The notes below the pieces were generated by a model. That model ran no database searches and had not been told where the DNA came from. It saw only the letters and a program-made list of their open reading frames with translations. A stretch of 64,000 nt of DNA from Dioscorea cayenensis subsp. rotundata. Lineage: Eukaryota; Streptophyta; Magnoliopsida; Dioscoreales; Dioscoreaceae. Positions within the stretch are counted from its first letter, which is position 1. Every line of letters begins with the position of its first letter. Below, piece by piece: positions 46,613-58,740 of the stretch. Where the stretch lies: assembly GCF_009730915.1 (NCBI RefSeq), contig NC_052479.1:19804027-19868026 (forward strand), given 5' to 3'. A program made the position numbers and the translations under genes.

Positions 46613-48223
46613 GGGAAAGAAAGGCAGAAAGAAATAAGAAATAGATTATTCCCCTAGAGCTTGTCGAGTACGACTAGTACTAAAAATACATCTCCTTAAC
46701 CCGCACCCATCTACCTGGTGCTACCATCTTACATGCAAATGAAGCACTATTGGTGGCAAATAATAGCTTACTGAGCGATGATTGATGCAGTTAGTGCCCT
46801 CGATTGATTGTTCCAGATAGAAGGATCATGGCGCCCTGGAACCATGACATCCAGCAGCAGCAGCATCTCCTCACGTGCAAGAGACTTCTATGCCGGCCGT
46901 TATTCCCAGCTCAGTCTTGAAAAAAAGCTTAGTTGCTATTTGCTTATTATTCTTTGCCAACCAACCACTTGGTACCAAGAAAGCAGTTAGCTGTAGCGCT
47001 TTCAAAGTAGAAGAGTGGTCTCTTAGAAGTGGTGGTGTAAGATAAGAAGCGCCCTCTTTGTCTTGAAAGACAGTGAGTAAGCGTAGTGAAGTATATACGT
47101 TAGATAAGTAAGCAGCGTAATAAGGCGGCCTTTTTAGAAAGTCCCTAATTCAATTGAAAATCGAAAGAAAAAAGTCATGAATGTCAATGTCCCAGAAGAG
47201 AACATATGATTGATTGAATGAAGTGGCTGGCGTGGCGAGAAAAAGAAGTCTTGGTCCCATGCACCATGCCTGTTGCCTGCTCTTGTCATGCAGGCACCCC
47301 ACGCTGAATAACATTGGGGCTGTTTACCTTTGGTAAAGATAGGGAAGACCGACTCGCTGACCCCTCTCCTCTTTCCTATGGATGACAAAAGCAGGGTGCT
47401 CCCTATTACATTACAAATCTATAGGGCGGAGGGCGTATAAGACTTGATTTGCGGCAGTCAAGGTCTGTCTTGTATAAGCGAGCAAATTGGAACCCCCTAT
47501 AAATATAAAAAGGCCCCTGGCATGGCTCCTGTTCTATCTAAGAGGGAGCAGGGTTCGCCCTCCGCGGGGAGATGGAAGGGCAACCGTGCATAATGCAAGG
47601 CGTGTGTGGAAGCGAGCAGACAGGAATGAAGGCTGCGAATGATACACTGAATTTCTTACCACCTGGTGCTTCGACCACATAAGAAATAAGGAAGAACTCA
47701 ATTCAAATTCATTTCTAAATGAAAAACAACTGAGGAACCTTTAGCTCTTGGTAGCCTTGGAAGGTCAATTCAACGTCGGTGGAAGGAAGAATGCATCAAC
47801 CACGGTAGAGAAGAAAGGACTGATCATCTTCTGATCTTTGATCCAACAAAACTATGCCAGAAGAAGAGGATATACATATTGACCGGCATAAAATAATAGC
47901 AATCTCCATCAACTACGCTCATTGAGGAGACGGTTACATAGAAAAAAAAGGGGGCGAACAAAAGAGATGTGTGGCTGAGGGGAGGAAAGACAGAACTCAT
48001 GCATTGAAATTCTTGATGTTGGAGGTTCGAGAATCTATGATATGAAGGACATTTAATTTATGGCTAAGGAAGAATTCAAGGAAGTCCATTACTGATACTG
48101 AGAAGTGGTGATCTCATCTCGTCTTGCTTGCTTGCTGGGAGAGAGGAAGCTTCCGGACCACCTTTTCCAGCCAGATAGCGAGCGATCACTCAGCAATGAT
48201 ACCGTCGGCTGGGAATAAGTACC
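46613..48223. other. unassigned sequence upstream of nad7
   Basis: Contains the nad7 leader on the minus strand. No gene recognised. Short frames only. Confidence 0.4.
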
Positions 48224-48295
48224 TATCCCTTACGGGAATCAAACCCGTGTCTTTGACATGAAAAGATGATGTCCTAACCACTGGATGAAAGGGAC
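48224..48295 (-). pseudogene. trnE-UUC: mitochondrial tRNA-Glu (UUC) with CpG decay
   Basis: A 72-nt tRNA on the minus strand with acceptor GTCCCTT/AAGGGAT, D arm CAGTGGTTAGGACAT, anticodon loop TTTTCAT (anticodon TTC) and T arm CACGGGTTTGATTCCCGT. Relative to the usual plant mitochondrial sequence it has four changes, at 48241, 48254, 48267 and 48286. All are CG to TG or CA, and nothing else differs. One of them turns the invariant C56 of the T loop (GTTCGA) into T (GTTTGA); the others fall in the D region and in the anticodon stem. Probably non-functional. Confidence 0.9.
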
Positions 48296-49054
48296 CAAAA
48301 AGCAATTGTTCATATACCTCAGCTCCGAGAATAGAAGTGCTTCGTTTTCTTTCTATACAAAATTCATTTGTGTTCATGTTGGTGATTTCTGATGTGAATT
48401 CGGCGGGTCATTCCCTCTTCCTAAGCTATGGGTTCCCCACCGACCCAGTACCACCTCCCGATAATGGAATAGCCGATGCGGCCCTTCAAGTCATATTTTT
48501 TAATCAATTTTTTATGCAAAAAAATGTCTCTCAAGGTGCAAGGTGGAGACTTGATCAACTGGCCTGCTTAAATTTTATATGTTCTATTCAAATTTATTCT
48601 AAATAACTAGACTTTGAAAAACAATAAGGTAAGCTTCTTTCAGGTCCCAATAAGCTACTCGTCCAGTAAAGCTTCACTTTGTTAGAGAAGACCAGAACAG
48701 ATTCAATAAATTTCGTCCCATTAATCAAACAGGAAGGAAGATTCTGAGGTGGGGCGGGTATCAAATTCTAAAATTTTCAAATGTTCTTTCTACTTTCTAT
48801 AAGTTATATAACAGTCATATCAGGAATAGGAATCCAATAAGGCTCAAAGGCCTGATGTGAGCTATCTATCTGTTACAAAAACATATTCATGAAGGTTCCA
48901 ACCTTATCCCCTAACTGGCACTATGAATCCCATCTAAATAGATGTTCCTAGCCACAAGATGAGGGGAAGCCCTTTTTCCCTCTTACTCCCTTTTTTTAAC
49001 TTTCTTTTTCTTGATTCTTTTCATTGTATTCCATTCCTTTCCACATCGGAGCGA
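48296..49054. other. unassigned sequence
   Basis: An 89-codon plus-strand frame (48337-48606) with SFVFMLVISDVNSAGHS has no family I recognise. Nothing else is visible. Confidence 0.4.
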
Positions 49055-50496
49055 CAATTTCTAATATAATAGGAATTTAAATATGAAAATGCATGGGATA
49101 GAACTGATGATGTTACCCCTTTCTAAAGAGACAATGTATAAGGGCAGATATTTGGAATACGTCTGGAATCCAATCCTTTTATTTAAGGAGGTAAAGAGAA
49201 GAAGGCCATCCTATCTCTTACTCTTAGTCCTAGTAAGTTAGACACCATACATTGGACTTCGCGTGTAGAGCTTATTAGTTCCCTAATCTAGAGGGAACCC
49301 CTCTCTTCCTTATTGATTCTTTCTGAAAGGCTGGTTTATTTTTTAGTTGATCTGATCTAATTAGTTATAAAAGAAGGTCGAACAGAATGATAGAACTGAG
49401 AAGATTTTTCTTTCAAATTGCGAGGAAGGATTCTCGAGAGAACACATAATAGAGGACATGATAGAAAGAGAAAGCTAAGCCCAGACGAGTGGACATTTTC
49501 ATTTCTATCGCCTGCAGAGTGTAGAGCTGGGTGCTCATTCCCAGTTCTTTTTTTATTTAAATTGGAATGTTTTTTTGGAAAAGAGAACACGAAGATTGAA
49601 ATGATCGAGTCCTATGATATGAACAGTTCCGTTACTTCATACTTCAAAAGTCTGTTTTATCTTCTTTTTCTTTGATAGGCAAAAGCTTAATTAGGAGCAT
49701 AGGAAGACGGGGAATCTAAAGCTTTTCTTCAGCTATACTATTTTTTATCTGGTTCTATGGGTTCTATATCTATATGGCTGACCTCAAACACCTTGCTTTA
49801 TCCGTCGATCTATAACTAATCTCGAGCATTTTTCGTACACGGCCCCATCCTCGAGAGTCTTATTCGTTTTGTTTTTATAGAATACACCTTAGCTTAGAAG
49901 TGCCATCCATTATTGAATATGAATATAATGTAAACACCTCCTTCACATCTTAGCGAGAGGAATGGATGAGAAAGACGAAGACGAGAAGAGAAAATCACCA
50001 TTTTTTCTTTTGATTTCCAAGCCTCATTTTCAAGGAATTAAATTGGACAACATATACAACCATAGTATAGGATTCTAGAATAGAGAGACCCCTAGATTAA
50101 GCTCAAGCCATTTTGGTTGAAATTCAAGGCCAAAACAGATCTTAAACCATCAAATCTAGATGAATAGATATTCATTAGCTATAGGTCATTTCCCATTTCA
50201 TGTCTCTTTTCTTTTACCGCAAGGTAAAGGTAAAGGAGTTAACAAAATGAAAAAAAATTCCACCCAACCTTATACCATACCTTTTTTGTATGCCAATACT
50301 GAGTTCTTTTGCCATTTCTTTTGTGGAGCATCGTCTTTGTTGAATCATTCACCAGGGTGCATTCAAGAGTGATGTAACCTCTGCTATCTTCTTCAAGAAA
50401 GAATTTTCTATGTTATTTATTGTTTTCTTTATTGATATACATCACTACGAAATAGGATTAAAATGATTCCTTATCCGAATGGAAAATGAAGGCTAT
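49055..50496 (+). repeat. 1.45-kb diverged repeat, copy 2
   Basis: Homologous to 30258-31713 with indels and substitutions. LTR D interrupts it 14 bp before its end; the remaining bases GCTATCCATCCAGA are at 52363-52376. No genes recognised. Confidence 0.9.
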
Positions 50497-52362
50497 TGAC
50501 AAGGTCCCCTTGCGTATATCCCGCAAGTGCACGGGTTTGTCGAAGTAATAATCCTGGGTGAGCAGGTATCGAATCCACAGGGAATAGGGAATAAAAATAC
50601 TTAATTCGATTCTTAGCTATGTGAAAAATCAATGATGATAAGTGTGACAATGATTCAATTCTCAACAATAAAAACAACAAGTAAGAGAGCAAAGTAAAGA
50701 AAGGGGGCAAGGCAATTGATAAAGATGGGGTACTCGGATAATGCTCCACCTAGGATAATTGTTTTAAGTGCAAGAACCCTCTATTATGCTTACTAATCAA
50801 TGCAATGGTGAGTCATGGAAATCCTTAATTACATAGTCCCAAATCTAAGGTAAACTATGCCTAACTCTATACATGTCCCGGAGGAGAAATCAAACAATCT
50901 CAACACCTCGCACTCTCATAGAGTTGCAATGAGCTCTAGGGATTCCAAGTGATAATTCTCTTCCTAATTATATACCTAACCCTTTTGTCCAGGTGGAAGG
51001 TCCCTAACCATAATTGAGCCCTAGATACTAAGATCACCTCAACGCTTCACTCCATTGCACGCGCAACTAAGCCCCAGCGGAAGTTCATCCCTTAGACCAT
51101 TCACTCTATTATGGCTGCAAAGAACTCGAGGAACGGAGGTAGAATCTATCATGTCAGAGGGCAAAGGGGACGCTCATGTACCTCTCGACTCATCCTCTCA
51201 ACCCTCTACAACCTAGCTGTGTCTAACGCTCGTGGTGTGTCACTCACTCACAAGGTTACCAATGAGAACTCTCAACCCTAGTGTTACTCTAGGGGAAATG
51301 TTCATACAATCCAGCATTCAAGATTGGAACTCACAATAAACATCAATTAATTGAAAGCATAATAAAGAGATTCAGTGAAACAAATACATCCTAGGGTTCC
51401 CAATACCCAAGTACCCACTAGGGGTTTACCGCTCCATGGAGCTAAGTACAATCAAAGAAATAGAATGTAAAAGCAATGAATCCATAGAGAAACCCCCTCG
51501 ATGGTCGTGGTCGATGGTCTTGTGGAGAGTCCTCTACTCGTTGTCCAAGGATTCCCTCGTCCCAGGGTATAGGATACGCCTCGACTGAAGCTCCCCTACC
51601 AATCTTCTTCCTAAGGAATGACAATGTCGGAGCTGTAGAACCTCTCCAAAACCCTAGCCAATACCCCTCAAAACCCTAGCCGAAGCCCTCTCTCAAGTTG
51701 GGGAAAAAATGGAGAAAAGAATAATAAAATCGGCGTTGATTCAGCTTTAAATAGGGCTGGAATCGGGCAACTACACGGGCGTGGATGCTTTACGCGCCCG
51801 TGCGGAATTTCCACACGGGCGTGGATAATTTCCACACGCCCGTGTGGATTCTCTGAACTACTGTTCTCTCGGCCGGCCGTAAACAGTGCTGCTGCAGTAC
51901 TTTCTCCAGTGCTCTGCTACAGTATCCGGCCTGAATAGCTTCCTAAATCCATACTTTCATCGGAGTAACGCAAACGGGCACACGTTCACATCGTGGATCA
52001 CTTGCTTCTTCAATGATAGGCAAGTTGGTGGAGCTCTTGTTCTATGTACATAAGTCAGAATGTTCGAGTGTGACTGCCTTTGTGCCTCTCCAAATGGATG
52101 TGCCAAACTCGAATACGAGGAGGTCGGCACACACTCTAGCATTTCACATCGACCTATGTCTTCGCGTTTGAACCTTAGCAAGATTTCCTCCAAAATCGGT
52201 GCATTGTAATCCACATTGGCTTCTTTCCTTCATAAACGGCCTCACAACCCTACCTGCATAAAAGTAATATAAAAACACACATATTAGTGTAAAAACCCGA
52301 GAAAAGTAATGCTCAACATAAAGAATGAACGCTTCACATTCATATCGCACAAGCACTTATCA
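50497..52362 (-). mobile_element. solo LTR D (gypsy, subfamily 2)
   Basis: A 1866-bp LTR in reverse orientation, TGACAAGGTCCCC... to ...GCACTTATCA. Perfect 5-bp duplication GCTAT flanks it (50492-50496 and 52363-52367). The undisturbed site GCTATCCATCCAGA in copy 1 of the repeat (31700-31713) has GCTAT once. TATTTAAA (reverse complement) is at 51746-51753 with a clean palindrome array at 51773-51852. Solo. Confidence 0.96.
51773..51852 (-). repeat. GC-rich palindromic motif array in LTR D
   Basis: Best preserved array: ACACGGGCGTGG, ACGCGCCCGTGCGG, CACACGGGCGTGG and CACACGCCCGTGTGG, with AATTTCC or ATAATTTCC linkers, 20 to 100 bp upstream of the TATA-like box. Confidence 0.75.
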
Positions 52363-52376
52363 GCTATCCATCCAGA

Positions 52377-55300
52377 CCTTCAGCCTTTTTAGATTCCTTT
52401 TTCGAATTACTGATAATAGCATATAGAAAAGAATGTTTTTTTTCTCTGAAAAATCATTTTTTTTTCTAAGGTAGAATAAGCCAATTGAAAACCCTTTTTT
52501 ATCATTCTCAATTCCATCCAGACTTGACTTTCTTTTATATATGGTCCAATTTTTGTTTGAGTAAACCCAGAGTGAAGAAAAAAACTGGCTTTCCTTTCCA
52601 AGTTTCACCAAAGTGATTGCCAAATAATCCACCTTTTTCTCATTGCTGTTGAAGTCCGAAAAGTTTACAGAGTAGACAGGGGTCAGAGAAGGTAAGTGAC
52701 ATAAATGGTAGTCGTGGACTGGTACCGCAGTCTTCCTTCTTTTGATTTCTCACTCTGGGATAAGATGGTGTATTCAGTGCTCGCGTAGTGGTAGAGCGAA
52801 TCAAATAGCAATGAACCCTCTATATATACAGTCTTTCCTATCCTACCAATAAACGAATGACTAGAGCTCTCGATACTCTATACGAGTCCAAGGGTAAAGA
52901 TAGGCGGATTGACACATCTGAGCAGGCAGGGAAGACTGAGTGCTTGGAAGATGAATGAGAAGGAAGGCTATGTGAGGCTTGGGCGAGAGAGCAGGTCTAG
53001 TAAGGCCTAAGATTGCATTTGCATCATGTGAAAAGTGCAGTGCTCAAAGATATTTCCAATCTGAGTTTTTTTTTTAACAAGTAAAAATAGGCACGAAAGG
53101 GTCTGGGGATGTCTTTCATCAGCCAGCACCTTCAACAGCCAGTGGGACAGATGCCGACACAGATTTCTATTATAGATTCCAGATAGGGTACATGACCAGG
53201 CAGGGCGGGATGAAGCAAGCAGCAAGGGATTGGCTGAATAGAACAGATGCAACCAGGGAATGAGATCTTGAATGGAAAGAAAGCGCCGTACGTACTGGAG
53301 TTAGAATAGTTTCATTTTTTTCTTACATTCCACGTTCCGTTCCCGAAATGGATCCTATCCCAATCTTTTTCCAACGACTCAAGCATCTTTGGAATGAAAG
53401 GGATTTACAAATGCTTAAGTCGGCTTTTTCTTTTTTTAATTTAAGGCAGGGGCAATGTTCTCAAAAGAAACTAGGACTCAGTATCAATCTAACTACTACT
53501 GCTGTTCCTAGGGTACCAAACCAACGCAGCGGGATCTGTTTCAAATTAGACTATCAAAGGGTGAAGAAGAAAAGCTAGTCCCGCAAGAAGTCTCGTTTAG
53601 TTTCGTCGTAGGATTTTCAGGTATGGTATATCCTAAACTAAACGCTAGCCCTAGTTTATTAATAAGTCATAAAGAATGAAACCTGACTTTCTTTTTCTTG
53701 CTATTTTTGAATGAGAGGGGAAAAAAAGAAGGAAAGCTACTGACTACTAATCTAAAGTGGATGCAATCCAATCGGACTGAGGCAATGAAATGATTAACCA
53801 GAGTATGGTTATGGAGATTGATTAGTATAGGGCCGCCCGCCAATGGTAAACGCTTTTTTCTCAAACACAGAGGAAAAAACTTGACTTTACACCTTTTCAA
53901 ACCGGTCCTATTCCATCTCGTTTTCTATTCTCTGATGATGGTTTCTTTTTCTTTTCCAACAAAAAAAGAAAAAAATCAATTCCACGAGCGGATCAAACGA
54001 AAAAAATCCGGAATCTGCTTAAAAAGATACTACTTCCCCTTTATTAAGGTAAGGAAATTGGTTCACTCAAAACAAAAGCCAAAGAGTCCGAAGGGGGAAG
54101 CGGGTCGGATCTGGAGAAGATGGTGCGGAAAAACTAAAAATGGATAAGCCCTGCTTTTTTTTCTTATTCGAGGAGCTCTTGAGCCGTATTGATATTGGGA
54201 AAAGTAACTGGAGCCCGCTTTTCTTGGATTCTTCGATGAGCAAGCTATGGAAAATTTCCACTCGGAAGAATTCACACTTCCACGTCAAAGAGGAATCAAA
54301 ACATCACGTCTTTCTAGGTTAATTCACAGACTCCAACCTTCCCTAATATTGAGGAAGATAAGAATATTTTTTATCTATTTCATTTAGTGAAAAGAATCTT
54401 GATTCAAAATGATCAAACCAGAGGCTTTTTTCATCTTTTTCGTCAAGTCTCACTGAGACTGTTCTTTAGAAACGTGCTATGGGTCCTTGCAGCCAGCCCA
54501 TTCGTTTCTAGTAGCCATTGAATTTCCTTTTAGATTTTCGCCATGGTGGAGGGACAGCAGACACTCCAAGTCCGGACTCGATAGTCAAATGCGTGGCTTT
54601 GACTCCCTTTCTTCTTAGTGATAGGGTTGCACCAATAGCCTCCTTCTTCCTTTTTTATGAAAGGATTGTTACCACATACAGATGAAAGCCAACTAATTTC
54701 ATAATGGAAGAAAGAGTCAAGCATAATCAGGGTTACGTTAAAGGTCCCATTCACTATCATACTGTCGAAACCTCTATCTTACCTCCGCTTCACGCGCTAC
54801 TTTACTTAAGCCCTTCTTTCGCTTATTATGAAGATTGTGTATAACATATATATTCCAATATTTCAATGAAACAATATGTAAAAAAAGTTAACTGAACTGT
54901 GGAATGTATCGTCAGTCTTGTAAGATCTTTTATGAAATGTTCTTCCTGCGAGCGCGAGCAGAGTCTCTTTGAAGAGCTCCCTCAGTTCTATACCCTTCAA
55001 AAAAAGAAAAGAAAAAGAGGCTTGATGGAAGTGAGTTGAACACTTTCGGAGACGCCTTTTCCAATAGAAAGGGGATGCCGGGGAAGACTTTTTCTTTGTT
55101 TTTTTATCTATCCCTCTTCTCTCTTTTTCTTTTCGCACTTAGTTTATCCGATCTGAAATCCCCTGTTAGACACGGGGAATGCAGTGCATGAAAATCTAGA
55201 TCTTTTTTTATGAAAAAATGAGTGGAAGTATTCACAAAGGAAGGATAAAAAAAAAGAAAAAGATTGATTCCTTTTTCTTCTTGGGGGCTTTGAAAATCTT

Positions 55301-57939
55301 CTATCAGAGTTGTTGTCACCGATGGCTCTTTCATCAGGTCAGGAGAAGAGTATTGCATGCTTGCTTGTCGTACCGTTGTCGATCCAGCCCATCCTTTCTT
55401 CTTCTTCATCATACAACGGAAAAGACTTCATCAAGTGCTCAGGCTTCTTCTTTGAGGTTTGATCCTACTTCGTCCAGTGCTCAGGCTACAAAAGAAATTC
55501 TATCTATCAGTTACCACTCTGAGAGCATAGTTAGAGTTCACAATGGAATCTATGATCTACTCAGAAGCAAGAAACGTCTTTACCGTAGCTGCAGGCAAGA
55601 TTGGTTATTTGAAAGAATTTAAAATCATAAGATAAGCTCCTTGTTCTTATTGCTTTCCATAGCCTAAAATTAGTAGTCAATGGGCTTTATACATTTTCTC
55701 ATTTGACCTAAGGATTCTTCTTCTAAATGAAAGAAAACCATGGTCTCGATTTAGAAGGATCTTGCACGGAGTAGCTACTCTTCCCTTTCTGCCTGGAGTT
55801 TCCTTTTGTTCTAACCATTTCGTTTCACTCCGAGTTATCTTCCCAATATGCTAGACTAGATGTACTTTATTTATATACATAGATAGGTTCACAGTCTAAT
55901 CTTTCTAGTCTTCTTCTAATATCCTCTATCCTCAATTTTGCCTTAACCTTCCTCACAGCTTTTAATTAATATGGTCAAACTTTCTTCCCTTTTATACTAA
56001 CTAAAATATAGACAGAAGAAAGTGGCCCTTACTAATCTTTAACGTTATCTTATAATGGAGGAGCAGAGCACTAGGTTGTATGCAACACAGACAAGATTAT
56101 TTACCCAGCAGCAGCTCAGATAAATTGTTGGTATTGTCCTCCTAAGGCTAAAGTTCCCTTGCTGGCTACCAACTTTCTATGGCATCATCAACTGTCTACT
56201 ATAAAAAAAAGTCAGTCTCTTTGTTCTGATTTACAAAAAGTTGGATCCATTTACTTTACAAAAAGTAGAGTATGCTACTACGTTATACTGCAAAGATGTT
56301 TTCATTGAATATGAAGCTGTTGCATTGTGGTGTTCTCCAAACACAGGGATCTCTGCTACATCATCATCGCCACTAAACTCAGAAGTGCTGCATTCCATTC
56401 AGGGTCGGTCAACCATGCATCATCATTTTTTTTTTCCACTTCAACTTAAGATCAGAATTCGATTGGGCAAATGCGGATCTTTATTCATTCTATCTAACCG
56501 TGCCCAGTAAATAGCAGTCCTCTGTGTCCCGTGTGAAAATCTCATATCTACTACTATGGGAATCCTCCTCTATCTATGCTACTAACAGTGCGCTTTGCTT
56601 GTCAGGTAAGGGATCGGATCAACAAGCTGGAGGGAGTGACCTTATAAGCCCACAAGTGCGGCCCATAGCATTTCGCGGGGGGCCTGGCCTGGCGGCTTTG
56701 CCCGGACTTTTTGAGTGGGAGTCTCTCCGCTGCCCGGGGTCTTCCTTCAGATCATTCAAGGATGTGTATTTTGCTATTTGGATTAAAACAAACAATTGCC
56801 TCAAGATCAAAGGTTTTATATATTGTTGGCTGTCTGGAATTCTGCCCATCGCCTCAACAACATGATTCATTTTCGCGTATATACCCTACCACAAAAAGGC
56901 CTCAGCCCAGCCTGCGTCTGCATGTATTATTTTATAAATGAAAGTGATACGTTTTTCTTCGTCTAACTTTCGGCTGTAGCCCTTCTTCTCTGCATTCATT
57001 CCTTAAAGAAAGTGATCCATCATCCTCTCTTCCCGAAAAAAGAAAGAGATAAATAAACAACTGATGGAACAAATCCTCTGGTGTTCACCGAAGTTCGAGT
57101 GCTCGGCCAGTGCATCTCTTCCTAGCAGACTCATTTCAATGGTCAAAGTCCCTAAGTGATGGTTGGTCGCAGCCTGGTATCCCTTCCTGAGCAGGCCCTC
57201 TCACTCACCCCAATAGTATAGTAGTAGTAGTATTTGAATCGCACATCTACCCCCCTGGAGATACTTCATTTAGGAACTCCTTTCTGGTCCGGTGGGCGCT
57301 TGATAACCTTTTTTTCATTAAGTCCATCGACGGCATCCTTCCATCTCCCCTGCCAACGGCTCCTTGTGGCCCCTCGCTTGTGACTTCGGCAACCCCATCC
57401 AGCACCTCCGTTAATTCCCGAATTTTTTTTGCGACTTTCAGTTGATCGAAGTTGACGGTTGATCAAACCGGTACACACTTCACACTAAGAATCAGTGATG
57501 TACTGTAACACCTTGGCATATGTAAACCAGTCCATGCCCTCGATTTTTGTGAGTTAATATAAGATGGTTTCCAGTCCAGGAATACGGTCATGCTTGATCC
57601 GGACTTGAAGGAGATCACACATTCTTATACCTACGCAATTTTTTTAATCAAGAAAAAGGAAATAACATTCGTTATCGTTCATATCTAACCTTCCTGGCTT
57701 CTGGGTACAGTCGAAGCGCGTCGTATACGCGCCGGGATCCTTTGGACCACGTCTACCTTGACTGTGATGTTATCCCCTGACTTAAGTTGCGTATTGGCTG
57801 GACTGGTGCCTGTCTTTCCGTCTGATGAGGCTGGGGTACCGTCCTCGCGGGCAAGTTGCGTCCCGACCGAAGGTTGATTTGATCGGCTTCATTTAAGACT
57901 TCGGGTTCAGCTTCTGGCTGGAAAGCATAAACCTAATTC
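52377..57939. other. unassigned sequence
   Basis: 5.5 kb without a recognised gene. Plus-strand frames at 53348-53578 and 53818-54322 are lysine-rich and AT-rich with no family motif. 53326-53358 repeats the leader of nad4L. 55.2-55.6 kb has serine-rich frames with a repeated SSSAQAS/T unit. At 56.3-56.4 kb a region faintly resembles copia RNase H but is too decayed to call. Confidence 0.4.
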
Positions 57940-58740
57940 TTCTTATCTTATAAGAAGTAGACCATGGCGCAGGTAGCAGTTCCTTTGTCTTTGACTTTGA
58001 AGGGCCTTTTGTTTATAGTGTTTATAGAAACCCGTACTGTCAACTTCTTCGATCTTTGGTTATATTTCAAGGGGGGAGTACCGACTTCTTTTCTGCTTAT
58101 GTCTGGTGATTGCTGGGCTGTAGACTCCAGACATGTATCAGCGAACCGAGCTATGAACATTTCGGCCATTTGCTTCAAAGTCCACACGGATTTGAGGGGA
58201 ATTTGTTGGTACCACTCAGCCGCTTTGCCTTCTAGTGTCATGGGAAATTTGACCAGTAACCATGGATTCCTTAACTATGTTATCCCACATTGGCAAACAA
58301 AGCGCCGCAAGTGTCCTTTGGCATCACCGGTACCGTCATCTAATTGAAATTCGGTTTTCTCATATCTATCTGGAAAAGGCATCGTTCATAGTTCCGTGGA
58401 TAAGGAGGTTGGTGTACCAATCTGGGGCGGGTCTTCATCGAGCAACTCTGTAGTTCCAACCATTGCGCACATGACTATGTCCGGCTCATCGGGAGTCTCC
58501 AAATTTTTGATGAAGATGCATCTAATCCAATCTTGTGTGTCCGCGATGGGAAGACCGCTGTACCAACTTAAGGCAGGCCCGGTTAGAGATAGAGGGAACT
58601 GTTGAATGAAACAACAATATTTCATTATGAGCTGTCACACCTGTGAAACAGTTTAGGTGCTGCTCTGGATCCCCAGTCCCATCGAATTTGTCGAACTCTG
58701 GAATCTGACACTCGTCGTCTTCGTCGTCCACCAGCATTGG
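57940..58740 (-). mobile_element. Ty3/gypsy gag remnant (second family)
   Basis: Minus-strand frames in gag order: QIPEFDKFDGTGDPEQHLNC (about 58.7 kb), then QQFPLSLTGPALSWYSGLP (about 58.6 kb), then MTLEGKAAEWYQQIP and WTLKQMAEMFIARF (about 58.2 kb). These are the conserved blocks 'P.F..FDG..DP..H', 'F..SL.G.A..WY..LP' and 'SW..L...F...F' of plant gypsy gag. Two WY blocks in succession suggest a duplicated or composite element. Frameshifts separate them. It differs from the Athila-like gag at 59.6 kb. Confidence 0.78.

Noticed and set aside
52760..52800. tRNA-like start (GCTCGCGTAGTGGTAGAGCGA)
   Set aside because: D-arm-like string only; no anticodon stem, T arm or acceptor pairing follows.
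55218..55622. 134-codon plus-strand frame with SSSAQAS repeats
   Set aside because: Low-complexity content, no domain, and an overlapping frame on the other strand.
56241..56510. Possible copia RNase H remnant (AVALWCSP, then NSEVLHS)
   Set aside because: Resemblance to the 'LWCDN...NPV.H.RTKHI' block is only partial and no other copia domain is near.
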